From: a virus
Virus record (IMG/VR): IMGVR_UViG_3300034061_004035
Location: 1 to 36,196 of that record
Length of the DNA: 36,196 nucleotides
Direction: 5' to 3' (one strand)
Shown: positions 1 through 9,419 of the stretch, in pieces
Numbering within the stretch: position 1 is the stretch's first letter
Layout of the letters: every line of letters starts with the position of its first letter
Position numbers and translations under genes: made by a program
The notes under the pieces: model-generated
What the model saw: the letters and a program-made list of their open reading frames with translations, nothing else
Databases searched by the model: none
What the model was told of the DNA's origin: nothing

Positions 1-794
1 TTAACTCCCGATGATCGGGTAGCAGAGGCAACCGTTTGCACGGGCCGGCTGGCTCTGGTTGTTTGTTGCGCAGACCCAGAAAACTTCTTTGGAAAGAGTT
101 CCTGCATTCTGCGATCTATCTCATCATAGTACTCATCTGACGTTGGGTCAAATCCTTCGTTTTTGATCAACTCTACGTGGATGCCACGAACCGTGTTCGT
201 CATCACCACGTCGGAGCCAAACCATGTGTTTTTCTCAGCCCAATCCTCCGCGCGGGCGTCCGGGCGTGGAGCCTGTTGCTGCGGCGCCTGTTGCTGCGGC
301 GCAGCCTGCTGTCTTGCAGGTTCCTGCTGGATACGTCGCACCTGCTGCTCTTGGCTCGCCAGTTGCTGCTGCTCCCAGATGGTAGCCGTCAAGCGCTGGT
401 TAGCCTCGGTCTCGGTGTCAATGTCACCCTCTTCCCGAGCGCGGCGAATCACGTTCTTGAGCGCGGTAATCTGCGTCTCAACCCGCCCTTTGGCCTCACC
501 TACCCGCTCCACTGCGGTCTGCGCATACCGCTGCTGCAACTCTTCGTTGCGCGACTGTACGCTCTTAGCGTACTCCAAGGCCGACTGCTCACGGCGCTCG
601 GTCTCACGCAGGCGCGCTGTCAGCTTATCAATGCGCTTCTTTACCTTGTCGGAGTACTGCTCAAGCTCCTCGGCATCCGGCCCAGCCTGCACCGTTGCGG
701 TCGCCTTACCGCCTTCATCTTGATCAATGGTGACGGTTGCCGGCTGCTCATCGTCCCCAAGACTAAACTCTAACTTCTCGTTTGAATCAATCAT
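1..794 (-). CDS. Probable capsid scaffolding protein (3' end cut by window edge)
   Basis: The minus-strand frame opens with ATG at 794 and stays open for 264 codons to the window edge without a stop, so the C-terminus lies outside. The protein is very acidic at the N-terminus. It then has a long charged coiled coil (about residues 40-140, rich in Glu, Arg, Lys and Gln), a Gln/Ala/Pro linker with QQQAPQQQAP, and a more ordered tail with DPTSDEYYDEIDRRM. That order of acidic head, coiled coil and linker is usual for phage head-assembly scaffolds. Its place last in the terminase-portal operon, where the scaffold normally precedes the major capsid gene, fits. The start has GAGGA about 8 nt upstream and lies 10 nt from the GroES stop. 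The coil also covers a long Ala/Leu-rich plus-strand frame that I regard as a shadow. Confidence 0.75.
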   Translation of the reverse strand, partial: MIDSNEKLEFSLGDDEQPATVTIDQDEGGKATATVQAGPDAEELEQYSDKVKKRIDKLTARLRETERREQSALEYAKSVQSRNEELQQRYAQTAVERVGEAKGRVETQITALKNVIRRAREEGDIDTETEANQRLTATIWEQQQLASQEQQVRRIQQEPARQQAAPQQQAPQQQAPRPDARAEDWAEKNTWFGSDVVMTNTVRGIHVELIKNEGFDPTSDEYYDEIDRRMQELFPKKFSGSAQQTTRASRPVQTVASATRSSGV

Positions 795-804
795 CGATAC
801 ATCC

Positions 805-1260
805 TCACTTGTGTAAAATGCTTGCAGGGTCAGACACAATCCCCAAGATCTCGTCATCGTTTAGCAGACGGATTTCTCCGCCCTCTATCTGAATGCGAGC
901 GCCAGCGTAACGACCAAACACCACCCAATCGCCTGCCTTGCACCACGGTCCGTTCGGATACTTGCTTTCATCCGCGTAGGCCAATGGGCCAAGCTTAAGC
1001 ACGTAGCCCACGTTAGTGGCTAGTTGAGTGCGTTCAGTTGTTTCTTTGGTCAGCATAATGCCCCCCTTTGATGTACCGGCGCCACGGTAGGGCAGCAGCG
1101 CTATGCGCCACCCTGTCGGCTGCGGAATCAAATCTAAGACACTTTGCGGGAGCCCTTCACTGCTGACCTTACCCTCTTCGGTGTAAGCGTCATTGAGCGA
1201 GGGCTTTTGATTGGCCTTATCGTCTGCCCATTTCTGTTCTAAAGCGGTCAGCTTTTGCAT
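805..1260 (-). CDS. Phage co-chaperonin GroES-like protein (Cpn10)
   Basis: A 151-aa protein whose C-terminal ~95 residues follow the Cpn10 pattern. They have an N-terminal strand GWRIALLPYRG, a mobile-loop region TSKGGIMLTKE, the segment GYVLKLGPLAY, the turn KAGDWVVFGRYAG, and the ending LLNDDEILGIV. Cellular GroES is about 97 aa; here there is an extra ~50-residue charged N-terminal arm with no obvious motif. GroES caps the GroEL chamber, and phage versions (such as T4 gp31) adapt the host chaperonin to fold the phage capsid protein. No GroEL gene is in the window, so it would have to use host GroEL. It sits between portal and scaffold genes, which supports a head-folding role. GAGGA precedes the ATG with good spacing. 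Confidence 0.82.
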   Translation of the reverse strand: MQKLTALEQKWADDKANQKPSLNDAYTEEGKVSSEGLPQSVLDLIPQPTGWRIALLPYRGAGTSKGGIMLTKETTERTQLATNVGYVLKLGPLAYADESKYPNGPWCKAGDWVVFGRYAGARIQIEGGEIRLLNDDEILGIVSDPASILHK

Positions 1261-1273
1261 ATGTTGTCCTCGG

Positions 1274-1471
1274 TTAGTCTTCTGAATGTTTGTTGAGTCT
1301 GTCTTTCACAATTTCTTCTGTAAGACGAATACCTTCCAAACGACCCATGAGATACCGATAACGCTCCATATCGCCGATTCCGCCGCTCAACACAAGTTGC
1401 TGTGTATCGTGCTCAATCTTTCTAATATCTTTTAAAACATGTTCAGCAAAAGTAAGCATGGTCATTTCCAT
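1274..1471 (-). CDS. Small conserved-type phage protein, function unknown
   Basis: 65 aa, strongly helical by eye, with charged and leucine residues alternating over residues 8-60. It contains a GGIGDMERYRYLMGRLEG stretch that looks like two helices joined by a glycine turn. Two starts are possible, ATG at 1471 or ATG at 1465 (giving MTMLTF); neither has a strong Shine-Dalgarno, so the N-terminus is uncertain by two residues. Small two-helix proteins in this place, between portal and scaffold, are common in tailed phages and may act in head assembly, but nothing here proves that. Confidence 0.6.
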   Translation of the reverse strand: MEMTMLTFAEHVLKDIRKIEHDTQQLVLSGGIGDMERYRYLMGRLEGIRLTEEIVKDRLNKHSED

Positions 1472-1510
1472 GTAAGCAGAAGGTCTTCGCCACCGTCTGA
1501 AAGGCGTAAA

Positions 1511-1726
1511 TCAATAGATTTTTACGTCTCTATTGCCATCTTTTTTCTTAACGATCCTCGGTTTAATTATCTTTGGTTTTACGATACCCCCCTCCTTCAT
1601 TTTGCGGGTTTTCCCCGCTTGGCTCAAAGCAATGGCAATGGCTTGCTTTTGTGGCTTGCCCGCTTTAATTTCAGTTTTTATGTTGTCACTAATAACTTTT
1701 TGGCTTTTTCCCTGTCTTAAAGGCAT
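1511..1726 (-). CDS. Small basic phage protein, DUF6496-like
   Basis: About 71 aa and very basic. The N-terminal half has the recognisable pattern [19 protein letters not shown] followed by [18 protein letters not shown], seen in many marine and freshwater phages and named DUF6496. The C-terminal half is a lysine/proline tail ([18 protein letters not shown]) likely to touch nucleic acid. I chose ATG at 1726, which overlaps the portal stop as TGATG; a GTG one codon upstream is also possible. The gene is translationally coupled to portal and so probably virion-related. It carries the (K/R/E)GG(I/L/E)V motif seen in the large virion proteins of this window. Confidence 0.65.
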   Translation of the reverse strand: MPLRQGKSQKVISDNIKTEIKAGKPQKQAIAIALSQAGKTRKMKEGGIVKPKIIKPRIVKKKDGNRDVKIY

Positions 1727-4089
1727 CACGCACCCCCCGGGCCTTGTTTTGGTGTGTTAATGCGCTCTCTGGCAACTTCAAAGCGCCCCTGAGCAATCTT
1801 CTCCTGCGACGCAATGCGCTCGTCGTTGGCCTGAGAGTTCTCCTGTATGCGCATCTGCTCGTTCTGCAGCCCCTGCTGCTTCACTTGTATGTCCGCCTGA
1901 TCCTTCGCGGCTCGCATTTGAAGCTCCTGCTCCTTGAGCGCGACAATCGGGTCGGGGCCTGCACCCTCGCCAGACAACTGGCCCTGCATTGCCTTCACAT
2001 CCATCATGTACTGGGCAACATTCAGGGAGATCATCGCCTCACGCTGCATGTCGGAGACCATGCGGTCCGGGTCACTGCCGTACTGACGGAACAGTTCCGC
2101 CTCGGCGTCTTCCTCAGCCTTCAGCCTGACGTGCTCCATGACGTGTTTCTGCAACTCAACAGCGGCCAGCGGATTACCCTGCACCAGCGGCGACATGCCC
2201 ATGATCAGGTGCGATGCGATGTGCGAATCGTGCTGCTGACCCGCAAACGCCTTGAGCTGCTTGCCGTCAATCGCATCGATGTTCTCGCTTGCCGGGTCCT
2301 TGGGCATCTGGTTGGTCTGGGTCTTCAGAATGCCGTCAATATCCCGCACGTTCATCGCTTGGTAGACCCGGTAGTACGCCTCGTACAGGTTGTGCATGTG
2401 CGGGGCGCTCTGCGCCAGCTGCAGCTGGGTCTGCGCTAGGGTAATGCGCTGCGCAGCGGAGAAGATATTGGGGTCCGCGACCGGCAGAACCGATACCTTG
2501 TTGTCAAAGTCGCTCTGTTTAATAAGACGAGATGCGCCGGGGACATCATAGGGGTACTCGGGGGGTAAGTACTTCCCAAACCCACGGAACAGCATCTCGA
2601 ACTCTTGTGTCTGCGCGTAGTAGAGCCGCTTGTGGATCGCTGACATGACCATCGACCCACGCTCAAGCAGCGCAAGCGTGGTGCCCACGGCTGCCTGCTG
2701 GTTGGCGTCGCCTACCTGCATGTCTGCAATGCTCGCCAGTCGCTTACCGGCGTCCACAGTGAAGCTCAACAGCGCAAACAGTGTCTGGCTGGGCTCTTTA
2801 TAGGGCAAAGGCAGCAGTGATGAGGCCAGTTCAGCGCCACCCGCGTCAATATCGCGCCATTCACCCGGTTGAATTGGCTTGTCGTCGTCCGCGATCCGCG
2901 CGCCCTTGGCTTTAAAGCCGGCAGGCAGGTTAGACAGCGTTCCAGCGTCCAATAACTGACGAAGTGCAGCGGTTGCTGTCTTCGCAAGGTTACCAATTAG
3001 GTGAACAAAGCCCAAACCGTAGGCGCCGAGGCCAGAAACCAGCATGTAATGCACAAAATACTCAATTCGTATCTTCAACGGGTCGTCTTCTGCCCAGTTT
3101 CGACGCACACTGACCACTTTCGCGCTTATTTCGTCTACTGTTACCACGTAGGGCAGCTTGATGCCGGTCGGTTCGCCGTCCTCGTCCACATCTTCGTAGC
3201 CGGGGATGTCCAAATCGACGTGAAATTCCAGCAATGTGATCTCTTCCGGCTCGCCAGTGGCCTGCACACCCGTAATTCGGTCAATCGTCGCGCCAATCTG
3301 GTCCTGCCCGCTGTTGGAACCGTCGGGCGAGAGCTCTACATCAAGGTATTCACCTGCAAAAACACGCTTTTTAAACTCGTTAGAGTCCATCGCAATTCGG
3401 TGCGTGATGCGCCGGCACTCAGAAATCACACTTGAGCCGTGGTAGGGGATGTAAAGATCGTCCGGAAGCACCAACCGGCTCACCATCCGGCCAAGCTGCG
3501 CGTCAAAGTACACCTTTTTGAAGGTAGATCCACCGTATCCGGTGTAAAACAGCAGCTGGTCGAACTCCGGCGTGTACTCTTTCATCACGGAGGTGATCTG
3601 GTAGTTCATAAAGTCCTGAACCCGGGCTGCCTGCTGGACCTTATCCAGCGTTTCCTTGCCCAGAGTCTGGGTGCGCACGGGTCCGCTGGCGGGCATCAGC
3701 TCCTTAAACGACTGCGCTTGGAACTGGATGATGGCCTCTGTCAGCATTGGATGCACCACGCCGGCTGCGCCACGGAAGGGCTGTGTGCGCTCGTCCATCC
3801 GCAGACCCAACAGGTCCAAACCCTTGGCGTACAGCTCCTCCCACTGACCGCGTGAGCTCTTGTCCGCATCAAACAAGGTCTGCAGAGAGATGGCTATGTG
3901 CCCAAGGTCCTGCTGGTCAATGTCCTCGGCAAGGTTAGCGTAGAAATCCTCGTCGTCATCGCTGCCACCGATCTCAATAACAGCGCTGCCGTCATCCTCA
4001 AGAATGATCTCAATCTCTTGGCCTTCGTCAACATCAAGCTCGATGAGGTCGGTGCTCGGGGCTAGATTTACTACCTTGTCTATGGGCAT
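1726..4089 (-). CDS. Portal protein (head-tail connector)
   Basis: 787 aa, the size of podovirus-type portals such as that of P22 (725 aa). After an extremely acidic N-terminus (about residues 10-60, many Asp/Glu) comes the portal-like stretch [19 protein letters not shown], followed by [18 protein letters not shown] long mixed alpha/beta body follows, then a Gln/Glu/Ala-rich coiled coil in the last ~90 residues, as in the portal barrel. The portal forms the dodecameric ring at one capsid vertex through which terminase pumps DNA. It lies downstream of terminase and a giant virion gene and upstream of GroES and scaffold, a standard order. The start has AGGA at 7 nt. Identification is by overall pattern and position; the exact portal family is uncertain. 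Confidence 0.85.
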   Translation of the reverse strand: MPIDKVVNLAPSTDLIELDVDEGQEIEIILEDDGSAVIEIGGSDDDEDFYANLAEDIDQQDLGHIAISLQTLFDADKSSRGQWEELYAKGLDLLGLRMDERTQPFRGAAGVVHPMLTEAIIQFQAQSFKELMPASGPVRTQTLGKETLDKVQQAARVQDFMNYQITSVMKEYTPEFDQLLFYTGYGGSTFKKVYFDAQLGRMVSRLVLPDDLYIPYHGSSVISECRRITHRIAMDSNEFKKRVFAGEYLDVELSPDGSNSGQDQIGATIDRITGVQATGEPEEITLLEFHVDLDIPGYEDVDEDGEPTGIKLPYVVTVDEISAKVVSVRRNWAEDDPLKIRIEYFVHYMLVSGLGAYGLGFVHLIGNLAKTATAALRQLLDAGTLSNLPAGFKAKGARIADDDKPIQPGEWRDIDAGGAELASSLLPLPYKEPSQTLFALLSFTVDAGKRLASIADMQVGDANQQAAVGTTLALLERGSMVMSAIHKRLYYAQTQEFEMLFRGFGKYLPPEYPYDVPGASRLIKQSDFDNKVSVLPVADPNIFSAAQRITLAQTQLQLAQSAPHMHNLYEAYYRVYQAMNVRDIDGILKTQTNQMPKDPASENIDAIDGKQLKAFAGQQHDSHIASHLIMGMSPLVQGNPLAAVELQKHVMEHVRLKAEEDAEAELFRQYGSDPDRMVSDMQREAMISLNVAQYMMDVKAMQGQLSGEGAGPDPIVALKEQELQMRAAKDQADIQVKQQGLQNEQMRIQENSQANDERIASQEKIAQGRFEVARERINTPKQGPGGA

Positions 4090-4111
4090 TGTCTTTCCTA
4101 CTGTGTTTTGT

Positions 4112-7100
4112 TTATCGGGCGGATGTTAACCGATCCAGCATGTCTTTGGCAGAGGAGACTTCACCGCCTTTGGCATACCCTAGATTTGCAGAGTCCAGCT
4201 TATCTGGGTCAAAATCTGCGTTGACTGAGCGAATGTTTTTAGGGTCAAACACTAAATAATGAGTAGCAGAGGGCGCATTCATAGGGTCGCGAAAATTAGT
4301 TATTTTAAGGCCATCGTATCCCGCATCTCTCGCTTCTTTCCCTAACTTTGTAAGACCTTTTTTATCCTGCAGTTCTCTTATACTAGTATCCCCAGCGTCA
4401 TATTCCATGAAATTGCCACGCGCTCTTACGGGCATTATGTTTGCTCCACCGCCCCCACCAATTCGGGTAGGAAGAGGAAAAAACTTCCTTGCTTCAGCGG
4501 GATCTGGGACGCCTGCCTCTAGTGCATCCGTCGCCTGTTTAATTTTATCAGCTAGTGGAGCAAGCTTTAATTTGCCTTCTTCTCTAGCAACTATACGTTC
4601 TTCTCTTTGAAGATTACTGGTTGTGCGCCAAAGTTTCTCAACAGCGTTATCATATTTGTCTTGTAGTTTTTGAAGAGAACTAAAAGGAGCAAAAGACGCG
4701 TATATGTTGGCTGTTTTTGGATCATCTGTTAACCATGTGCCCAGTTTGGCGCTTGGAGAATTTGTAACCGACCCGAAAAACTTTTTATTAAATTCGTCAA
4801 ACGCTGCGTTGTCTAGACTTGCTGTTCCATGATAAAGCGTTGGGGTATACCCTTGCTCCGCTGCCCTTGCCTCCCTTGCCTCTTGAGACCTATCAAGCGG
4901 AGCCCGTCTTGTTAAACGGATTGGGCTAGCCCGATCCGTTAACTCAGCAAGGTCGTCGGCGGCGGTTGGTGTGTTAGAGCCAGCCATCCTCATCATGGCT
5001 TCATCTGGCGCGCCTGCTATTCGCCTGCTAAGTCGCCCAGCTGTCCCTATCAGGGGTGTTGCTCCTGCCGCTGCTAGCGTAGACATCTGCTCGTACATGG
5101 CGGCTGCGTCAAGGTCATTGGCCGCACGGGCCTCGTTGGCAAGGTCTGAGTACTTTACCGCGTCCCTACCGGAGCGGATCTCACCAACCACAGGCAACAT
5201 ATCCAGTATAAAGCCTGCTGGATCTTGCTTTAGACCCTCAACAGCACCGCTGCCCAGCGCGCTAACGTCTGCACCAACCTTAGCTAACGGCGCTTCGCTT
5301 TGCAAAACATCCCTACCGTAACCCATCACCGTCTGAGGTATCTGAGCAAACCCAGAGCGCAAATTTTCCAGCATGGCGCGGCTTTCAGTCTGCTCGGGTG
5401 TCGGCTCCCTTTCAGGGGTTCGAGTACTAGGGGTGTTGTCAATGTTCTCTAACTGCCGACGCAGTAGCTCCGCGTCCGCCTCTCCACCATTAGCAAAGCG
5501 GGCCAGCTCATCCTTGGCTGACCCATCAGGCTTTTTTACAAGGCCGCCTTTGGCTTGCTGCAGGATGTCGTAACCGCCGTAGGTAATTTTGTCGCCGCCG
5601 TCTATTGCAGCCGCGTAGCCGCCGGGTTGGGTGCTGCTGCCGCTGCCGCGTATGACGCTGCTATCTGTTTGGTCAACGTCTGTTGCACCTGTTCCTACTG
5701 TGGCGTCTGTCTTGACGGCCTGACCTGTAGGGGCGCCTGCCTCAAGGCTTGCTATGAACGCTTGTAATTGCTGACCCTCGGGGGTCTTTGGGTCAAACAC
5801 ACGCTGCGGATCGCCAAACTCCTGCGCCATTATTCGGTTACGAAGCAGGGCATAGTTGCTCGCATTGCGAAGTGCAGGCGACCTTGCTTGCAGTGTACGC
5901 AAGTTGCGGTCAATCGCCGCACGGTTCTGCGCAAACTGCTGCGACTTGGACGGGCCAAGTCCGCCATAAGCCTGAACCTCTCTCGGGCTCAGTAACGAGC
6001 GCGGACGAGTGGTCACGCTTGGCGGCGTGAAGGTAAAGCCAGCGCCGGTTGCTGGCCTAAGCTTCGCAGCAGGGCTGTAGTCGAACTGACCCGGTAACCC
6101 CGGGATCGCGGTTCGCGGAGAGCTCTCCCTGAACGCTGTGTCCAGCGCAGCCTGCCCAGCAGCGTAGATGTCCGGCTGCGTTGGAAGCTGGCCGTACACG
6201 GTCGGCGCAGTGTAGGTCGGTGCGACAAAGGGTTTTGGAGCCTCATAGGTATCCAAGAACTTTGACACACCGCTCTGGCTACCTGTCGCTGCGCTGCCAC
6301 GGGTGTCCATCGGGTTGGTTACCGTGCCGAGTGCTGCCGGCTGTTTTTCCGCTGCTGCAATAATGTCCCGCAGTTGTTGGGCGTTGTACGTTGGCGTAAC
6401 GGCTGCGACTAAGTCTTTCGGCGTGACGCCGCCTGTTAATACAACGGGCGGTGGTACAACGGGCGGTGGTACAACGGGCGGTGGTACAACGGGCGGTGGT
6501 ACAACGGGCGGCGGTACAACAGGCGGTGGTACAACAGGAGGAACTGCCGCCCGCTGAGTAAACAACACATTCGGGTCCACACCCGCCTTAATCAAGTCAT
6601 CAAACGAGTACCCACGCTCAGTGGCGTACTCCAGCATCTGAGCTCTTTCAGCAGCATCAATGCCGCCCTGCTGCAGGTTGGCGACATAGTCACGCCCCTG
6701 CTTGTCCAGTATCGCCCTGCCATCCTGCCCCCGCGCAGTTAAGCGCTGCGACTCAAACGCCAAGTCGGGGCTGCGCTCGTAGGCCGAGGTCATGCCGGTA
6801 GGCGTCACAAACTGCTCTTGCTTAATCGGAGCCTGAACCGTAAAGATCTTGTTCAACACCGCATCGGCAACGCCTGCAGCGCGAAGGTCTGAGGTGCTGA
6901 TGCCAGACTGGATCAGCTGGTTGTACGCATCAACGCCAGTCGGCGCGTTGGCATTGGCAAGGTACGCCTCGGCGTCCTTTCTAAGATTGGCGTAGTAGTC
7001 ACCAACCGTCTGCTGACCGCCCTTCTCCATCGCCGCGCGATACGCCGCCGATACGCCCGCTGCCGTGCCCGGCTGCTCAGTTGCTTGCGCCTGAACGGGA

Positions 7101-7630
7101 GGTAAAGATGGAGGCGGAGGCGGGGACGAAGATGCCTTAACCGGCGCCATCGCTTGTTCTTGCGCCATTAGCATATCAAGGCGCTGCGCCGTGGCGGGAG
7201 GGGTTGTCATTACACCCTGCGTTTTCCCCGCAATGCTTGATGGACTTGCTGGACTAAATTGGTCACCAGAAGGTATTCCAATAAGAAAACTTGGCATATC
7301 GACAGGGCCCGAAGGGCCACGAGAATCCGGCAACACGGGAACTTGAGGCCTTTCAGGGCGAGGGGCAGCCGCCCGCTGTCCCATAAGCTCGGCCTGAACC
7401 TCTTGCGGTGAATAGCCGCTTGCCCGTGCAACTTGATCGACCCCAACACCGTACTGGGCCATTGCATCCCCAATCGCCCTGTGCGCCTCGACTCCCGGTC
7501 CACCGAACTGCGCGTAGGTGTTCTGAATAAACTGCTTCACCTCGTCGTCGCTGAAGGCTTTTGCCGCTCCGCCCTTCGCCATCCGCACAGGAAGCCGTGC
7601 CAGCATTTGTCGCGCAGTTAAATTGGGCAT
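4112..7630 (-). CDS. Giant virion protein with C-terminal ADP-ribosyltransferase-like (ART-PolyVal) domain
   Basis: 1172 aa. The first ~700 residues are Ala/Gln/Pro-rich and low in complexity, with a pentapeptide VPPPV repeat near residues 365-397. A middle part (about 770-900) has helical and glycine/alanine-rich segments (DILPVVGEI-like turns, STLAAAGATPLIGTAGR). The last ~230 residues resemble ADP-ribosyltransferases of the polyvalent-protein group: LYHGT (the ART His), then GTWLTDDPKTANIYA, a long insert, and the closing GYDGLKITN and HYLVFDPKNIRSV. Its size, position between terminase and portal, and lysine-glycine motifs (AKGGLVKK, AKGGEVSS) suggest an injected virion protein. The ART could modify a host target after ejection, but activity is only inferred. 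Start ATG at 7630 with GAGG upstream. Confidence 0.7.
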   Translation of the reverse strand: MPNLTARQMLARLPVRMAKGGAAKAFSDDEVKQFIQNTYAQFGGPGVEAHRAIGDAMAQYGVGVDQVARASGYSPQEVQAELMGQRAAAPRPERPQVPVLPDSRGPSGPVDMPSFLIGIPSGDQFSPASPSSIAGKTQGVMTTPPATAQRLDMLMAQEQAMAPVKASSSPPPPPSLPPVQAQATEQPGTAAGVSAAYRAAMEKGGQQTVGDYYANLRKDAEAYLANANAPTGVDAYNQLIQSGISTSDLRAAGVADAVLNKIFTVQAPIKQEQFVTPTGMTSAYERSPDLAFESQRLTARGQDGRAILDKQGRDYVANLQQGGIDAAERAQMLEYATERGYSFDDLIKAGVDPNVLFTQRAAVPPVVPPPVVPPPVVPPPVVPPPVVPPPVVPPPVVLTGGVTPKDLVAAVTPTYNAQQLRDIIAAAEKQPAALGTVTNPMDTRGSAATGSQSGVSKFLDTYEAPKPFVAPTYTAPTVYGQLPTQPDIYAAGQAALDTAFRESSPRTAIPGLPGQFDYSPAAKLRPATGAGFTFTPPSVTTRPRSLLSPREVQAYGGLGPSKSQQFAQNRAAIDRNLRTLQARSPALRNASNYALLRNRIMAQEFGDPQRVFDPKTPEGQQLQAFIASLEAGAPTGQAVKTDATVGTGATDVDQTDSSVIRGSGSSTQPGGYAAAIDGGDKITYGGYDILQQAKGGLVKKPDGSAKDELARFANGGEADAELLRRQLENIDNTPSTRTPEREPTPEQTESRAMLENLRSGFAQIPQTVMGYGRDVLQSEAPLAKVGADVSALGSGAVEGLKQDPAGFILDMLPVVGEIRSGRDAVKYSDLANEARAANDLDAAAMYEQMSTLAAAGATPLIGTAGRLSRRIAGAPDEAMMRMAGSNTPTAADDLAELTDRASPIRLTRRAPLDRSQEAREARAAEQGYTPTLYHGTASLDNAAFDEFNKKFFGSVTNSPSAKLGTWLTDDPKTANIYASFAPFSSLQKLQDKYDNAVEKLWRTTSNLQREERIVAREEGKLKLAPLADKIKQATDALEAGVPDPAEARKFFPLPTRIGGGGGANIMPVRARGNFMEYDAGDTSIRELQDKKGLTKLGKEARDAGYDGLKITNFRDPMNAPSATHYLVFDPKNIRSVNADFDPDKLDSANLGYAKGGEVSSAKDMLDRLTSAR
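6441..6537 (-). repeat. In-frame 15-bp tandem repeat coding VPPPV
   Basis: Six full copies of a 15-bp unit (plus strand ACAACGGGCGGTGGT and close variants) plus a partial seventh. They lie in frame within the giant virion gene and code repeated VPPPV pentapeptides. Copies differ by one or two third-position changes; the right-most copies carry ACAACAGG. A proline-rich rod or spacer is likely, and slippage could change its length between relatives. Confidence 0.95.
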
Positions 7631-7667
7631 CAGTTCACCGCCTCAGCAAAATTTACGATATTCTAGC

Positions 7668-9143
7668 CTAATAATACTCCGGCACAAGCGCTTCGTCACT
7701 GCTCTCGTCATCTTCATCCGTGTGCAGCTTAACAAAGTTGCCTGAGCGGAACCGTAACATCGCCTGCGTCGTGCTGTCCACCATGTCATCATGGTCCCCG
7801 TTCGGGAAGGCAGCACACTCCTCAATCAACTCATTTGCCCACTGCGTGTGCGGCGCCCAGACCATGCCCGACTCAAACATCGGCGCCACGGCATTGGCCC
7901 GCGATACCTTGTCCTGACCCGCACGGCGACCGCCCGGGTTGTACATCGTTACCGGAATACCCGTCCTGCGCATCTCCTGCTGCAGCACCGTACCAGTGGC
8001 CTTTGCTTCAATCAACACGTTGTCTGGGTGCCAGTGCTTGTAATGCTCAAACGCCTTTCGCTTTAATTCAGGAAAGTCCCACCGCCCACGCTCCACGTCC
8101 ATCAGGATAATATTCGGTCCCGCATCGGCGTCCGGGTAAAACACGCCCCATGTCGTGATCACAGAGTAGTCCGCCGTCTCCTTCTTAGAATACGCCGTGT
8201 CGTATGACTGGATAATGTACTCAACCGGAGGCAGGTCGTCATTAGGCCAACGACGCCACCAGTCCCGCTTCAAGATCGCCCCGTCCTCTGCCGTGGGCGT
8301 CTGCTGCCACTGCGCGTTCCACTTGCGCTGGCCGATGGCCGTGCGCACCTTTTCAAGCTCCAACAAGCTCCAGTACTTTGGCCACAACGGTTTGCCAGAA
8401 GGTAAGATTGCCGGAAACTCCAACACCTCCCAATGGTCAGACCTCGGCTGGCCCTGCATGCGCAGTAACCGACCAGTCAGGTCATCCGTGCGCCAGCGGG
8501 TGTTGATCACAATAATAGACCCGTTTGGCTGCAGACGCTGACGCGGGCCAGAGGTGTACCACTCAAACGTGTTGTCCATCGCCGTGTCCGACTGCGCATC
8601 CTGCTCATCCAAGATGTCATCCAGAATCACAATGTCGCCGCCGCGACCCGTCATCGCACCGCCCTTACCAATGAAAAACGCTTCACCGCCCTGACTCGTG
8701 TCCCAACGGCCCGCCGCCTTGGAGTCCGCAGACAAGGTCATGTCCGGAAACACATCCCTATACCGGTCCTCCGAAACCAAGTTACGGATCATACGGCCAA
8801 AGCGCTGCGATAACTCCGCTGTGTGGGAACCCACAATGAGCTTGGACTTCGGTACACGGCCCATTAAATACGCCGGAAACAGATAACTGCCCATCTGCGA
8901 CTTGCCGTGACGAGGCGGCATCGCAATCATCAACCGCTTACATTCCCCAGAAACAACCCGGTCAAGCTTCTCCGCAATCAACCGGTGGTGCTCCCCCACA
9001 ATCATCTCCGGCCATACGTACTGACAGAACGCCAAGAAATTCTTCTTCGCCTTCTGCTGGCCCTCCAGCTGCAACATCCGAAGCTCAAGCTTCTTACGGT
9101 GCGCCTCTACATCAAACTGAGATTTATAAACAGACATGGTCAA
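7668..9143 (-). CDS. terL: Terminase large subunit (packaging ATPase/nuclease)
   Basis: 491 aa. The ATPase domain has Walker A MPPRHGKSQ (about residues 75-83) and Walker B IVILDDILDE (171-180), with a coupling segment IVINTRWRTDD. The RNase H-like nuclease has its acidic residues in SYDTAYSK (Asp314), LIEAKATGT (Glu379) and DHDDMVDSTTQA (Asp452-456). It cuts concatemeric DNA and drives it into the prohead through the portal. The frame opens with TTG at 9143, seven nt after AGGAG; the next ATG, at 9137, is 13 nt from that site, so TTG is the more likely start. It heads the packaging/head operon, with a TATAAT at 9174..9179 upstream. The small subunit is about 4.6 kb away. Confidence 0.95.
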   Translation of the reverse strand: MTMSVYKSQFDVEAHRKKLELRMLQLEGQQKAKKNFLAFCQYVWPEMIVGEHHRLIAEKLDRVVSGECKRLMIAMPPRHGKSQMGSYLFPAYLMGRVPKSKLIVGSHTAELSQRFGRMIRNLVSEDRYRDVFPDMTLSADSKAAGRWDTSQGGEAFFIGKGGAMTGRGGDIVILDDILDEQDAQSDTAMDNTFEWYTSGPRQRLQPNGSIIVINTRWRTDDLTGRLLRMQGQPRSDHWEVLEFPAILPSGKPLWPKYWSLLELEKVRTAIGQRKWNAQWQQTPTAEDGAILKRDWWRRWPNDDLPPVEYIIQSYDTAYSKKETADYSVITTWGVFYPDADAGPNIILMDVERGRWDFPELKRKAFEHYKHWHPDNVLIEAKATGTVLQQEMRRTGIPVTMYNPGGRRAGQDKVSRANAVAPMFESGMVWAPHTQWANELIEECAAFPNGDHDDMVDSTTQAMLRFRSGNFVKLHTDEDDESSDEALVPEYY

Positions 9144-9173
9144 GATGCCGCTCCTGTGACATGGGTCTGCCGC

Positions 9174-9179
9174 ATTATA
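9174..9179 (-). promoter_or_regulatory. Candidate -10 box for the packaging/head operon
   Basis: The minus strand reads GGGTATAATGC here, a perfect TATAAT about 30 nt before the terminase start. The -35 region is AT-rich (TTAAAA at a 19-nt spacing) and poor, so this may be an activated late promoter. It is the only good -10 seen between the terminase gene and the repeats to its right. Confidence 0.5.
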
Positions 9180-9296
9180 CCCGTTTTCGTTTTGAAATTT
9201 TTAATATACCCCCACCCGTCGATTTTACAAAACAAGGGGGGCCTTTTCAGGGGCCCGTGGTTCACGGTTCACGGCTACAGACAAAAAGGGCAGGAA

Positions 9297-9312
9297 TGTT
9301 CCACGTGGAACC
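9297..9312. promoter_or_regulatory. parS-like: parS-like site (TGTTCCACGTGGAACC)
   Basis: The 14-bp core GTTCCACGTGGAAC is a perfect palindrome and equals the perfectly palindromic parS of Pseudomonas chromosomes, the site at which ParB loads as a CTP-dependent clamp. The general bacterial consensus TGTTTCACGTGAAACA differs at only two positions of the core. It sits in non-coding DNA with TTCACGG half-site-like repeats at about 9260-9275 and GTTTCACG at 9461-9468. No parA or parB gene is in the window, so any ParB would be the host's or be encoded outside. The sequence match is direct; function is inference. Confidence 0.55.
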
Positions 9313-9313
9313 C

Positions 9314-9419
9314 TTATTCGTTTTATGAATAATACTGCCGTCCGTTATCACTTAAATGAATAACTCTCTTATACGTTTTATGTATAACACCCCCACCTGT
9401 TATAACTCAAATGAATAAC
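9314..9419. repeat. Two copies of a 55-bp repeat, each with two dyads
   Basis: Dyad A is TTATTC/GAATAA at 9314..9332 and TTATAC/GTATAA at 9369..9387, both around the same 7-nt centre GTTTTAT. The change in one arm is matched in the other. Dyad B is GTTAT/ATAAC around 11 nt at 9344..9364 and 9399..9419. Both dyads recur exactly 55 bp apart. A weaker third GTTCTAT lies at 9424..9430, followed by the dyad GTGAT/ATCAC at 9431..9446 and GTGAAA/TTTCAC at 9455..9467. This looks like an array of protein-binding sites, an origin or structured RNA. Confidence 0.75.

Noticed and set aside
163-773. Two plus-strand Cys/Leu-rich frames opposite the scaffold gene
   Set aside because: They are the antisense of a coiled coil with biased codons (GCAGCAGG repeats) and have no ribosome site or operon context.
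6441-6537. Short tandem repeats as a CRISPR array
   Set aside because: Units are 15 bp with no spacers and lie in frame in a virion gene.
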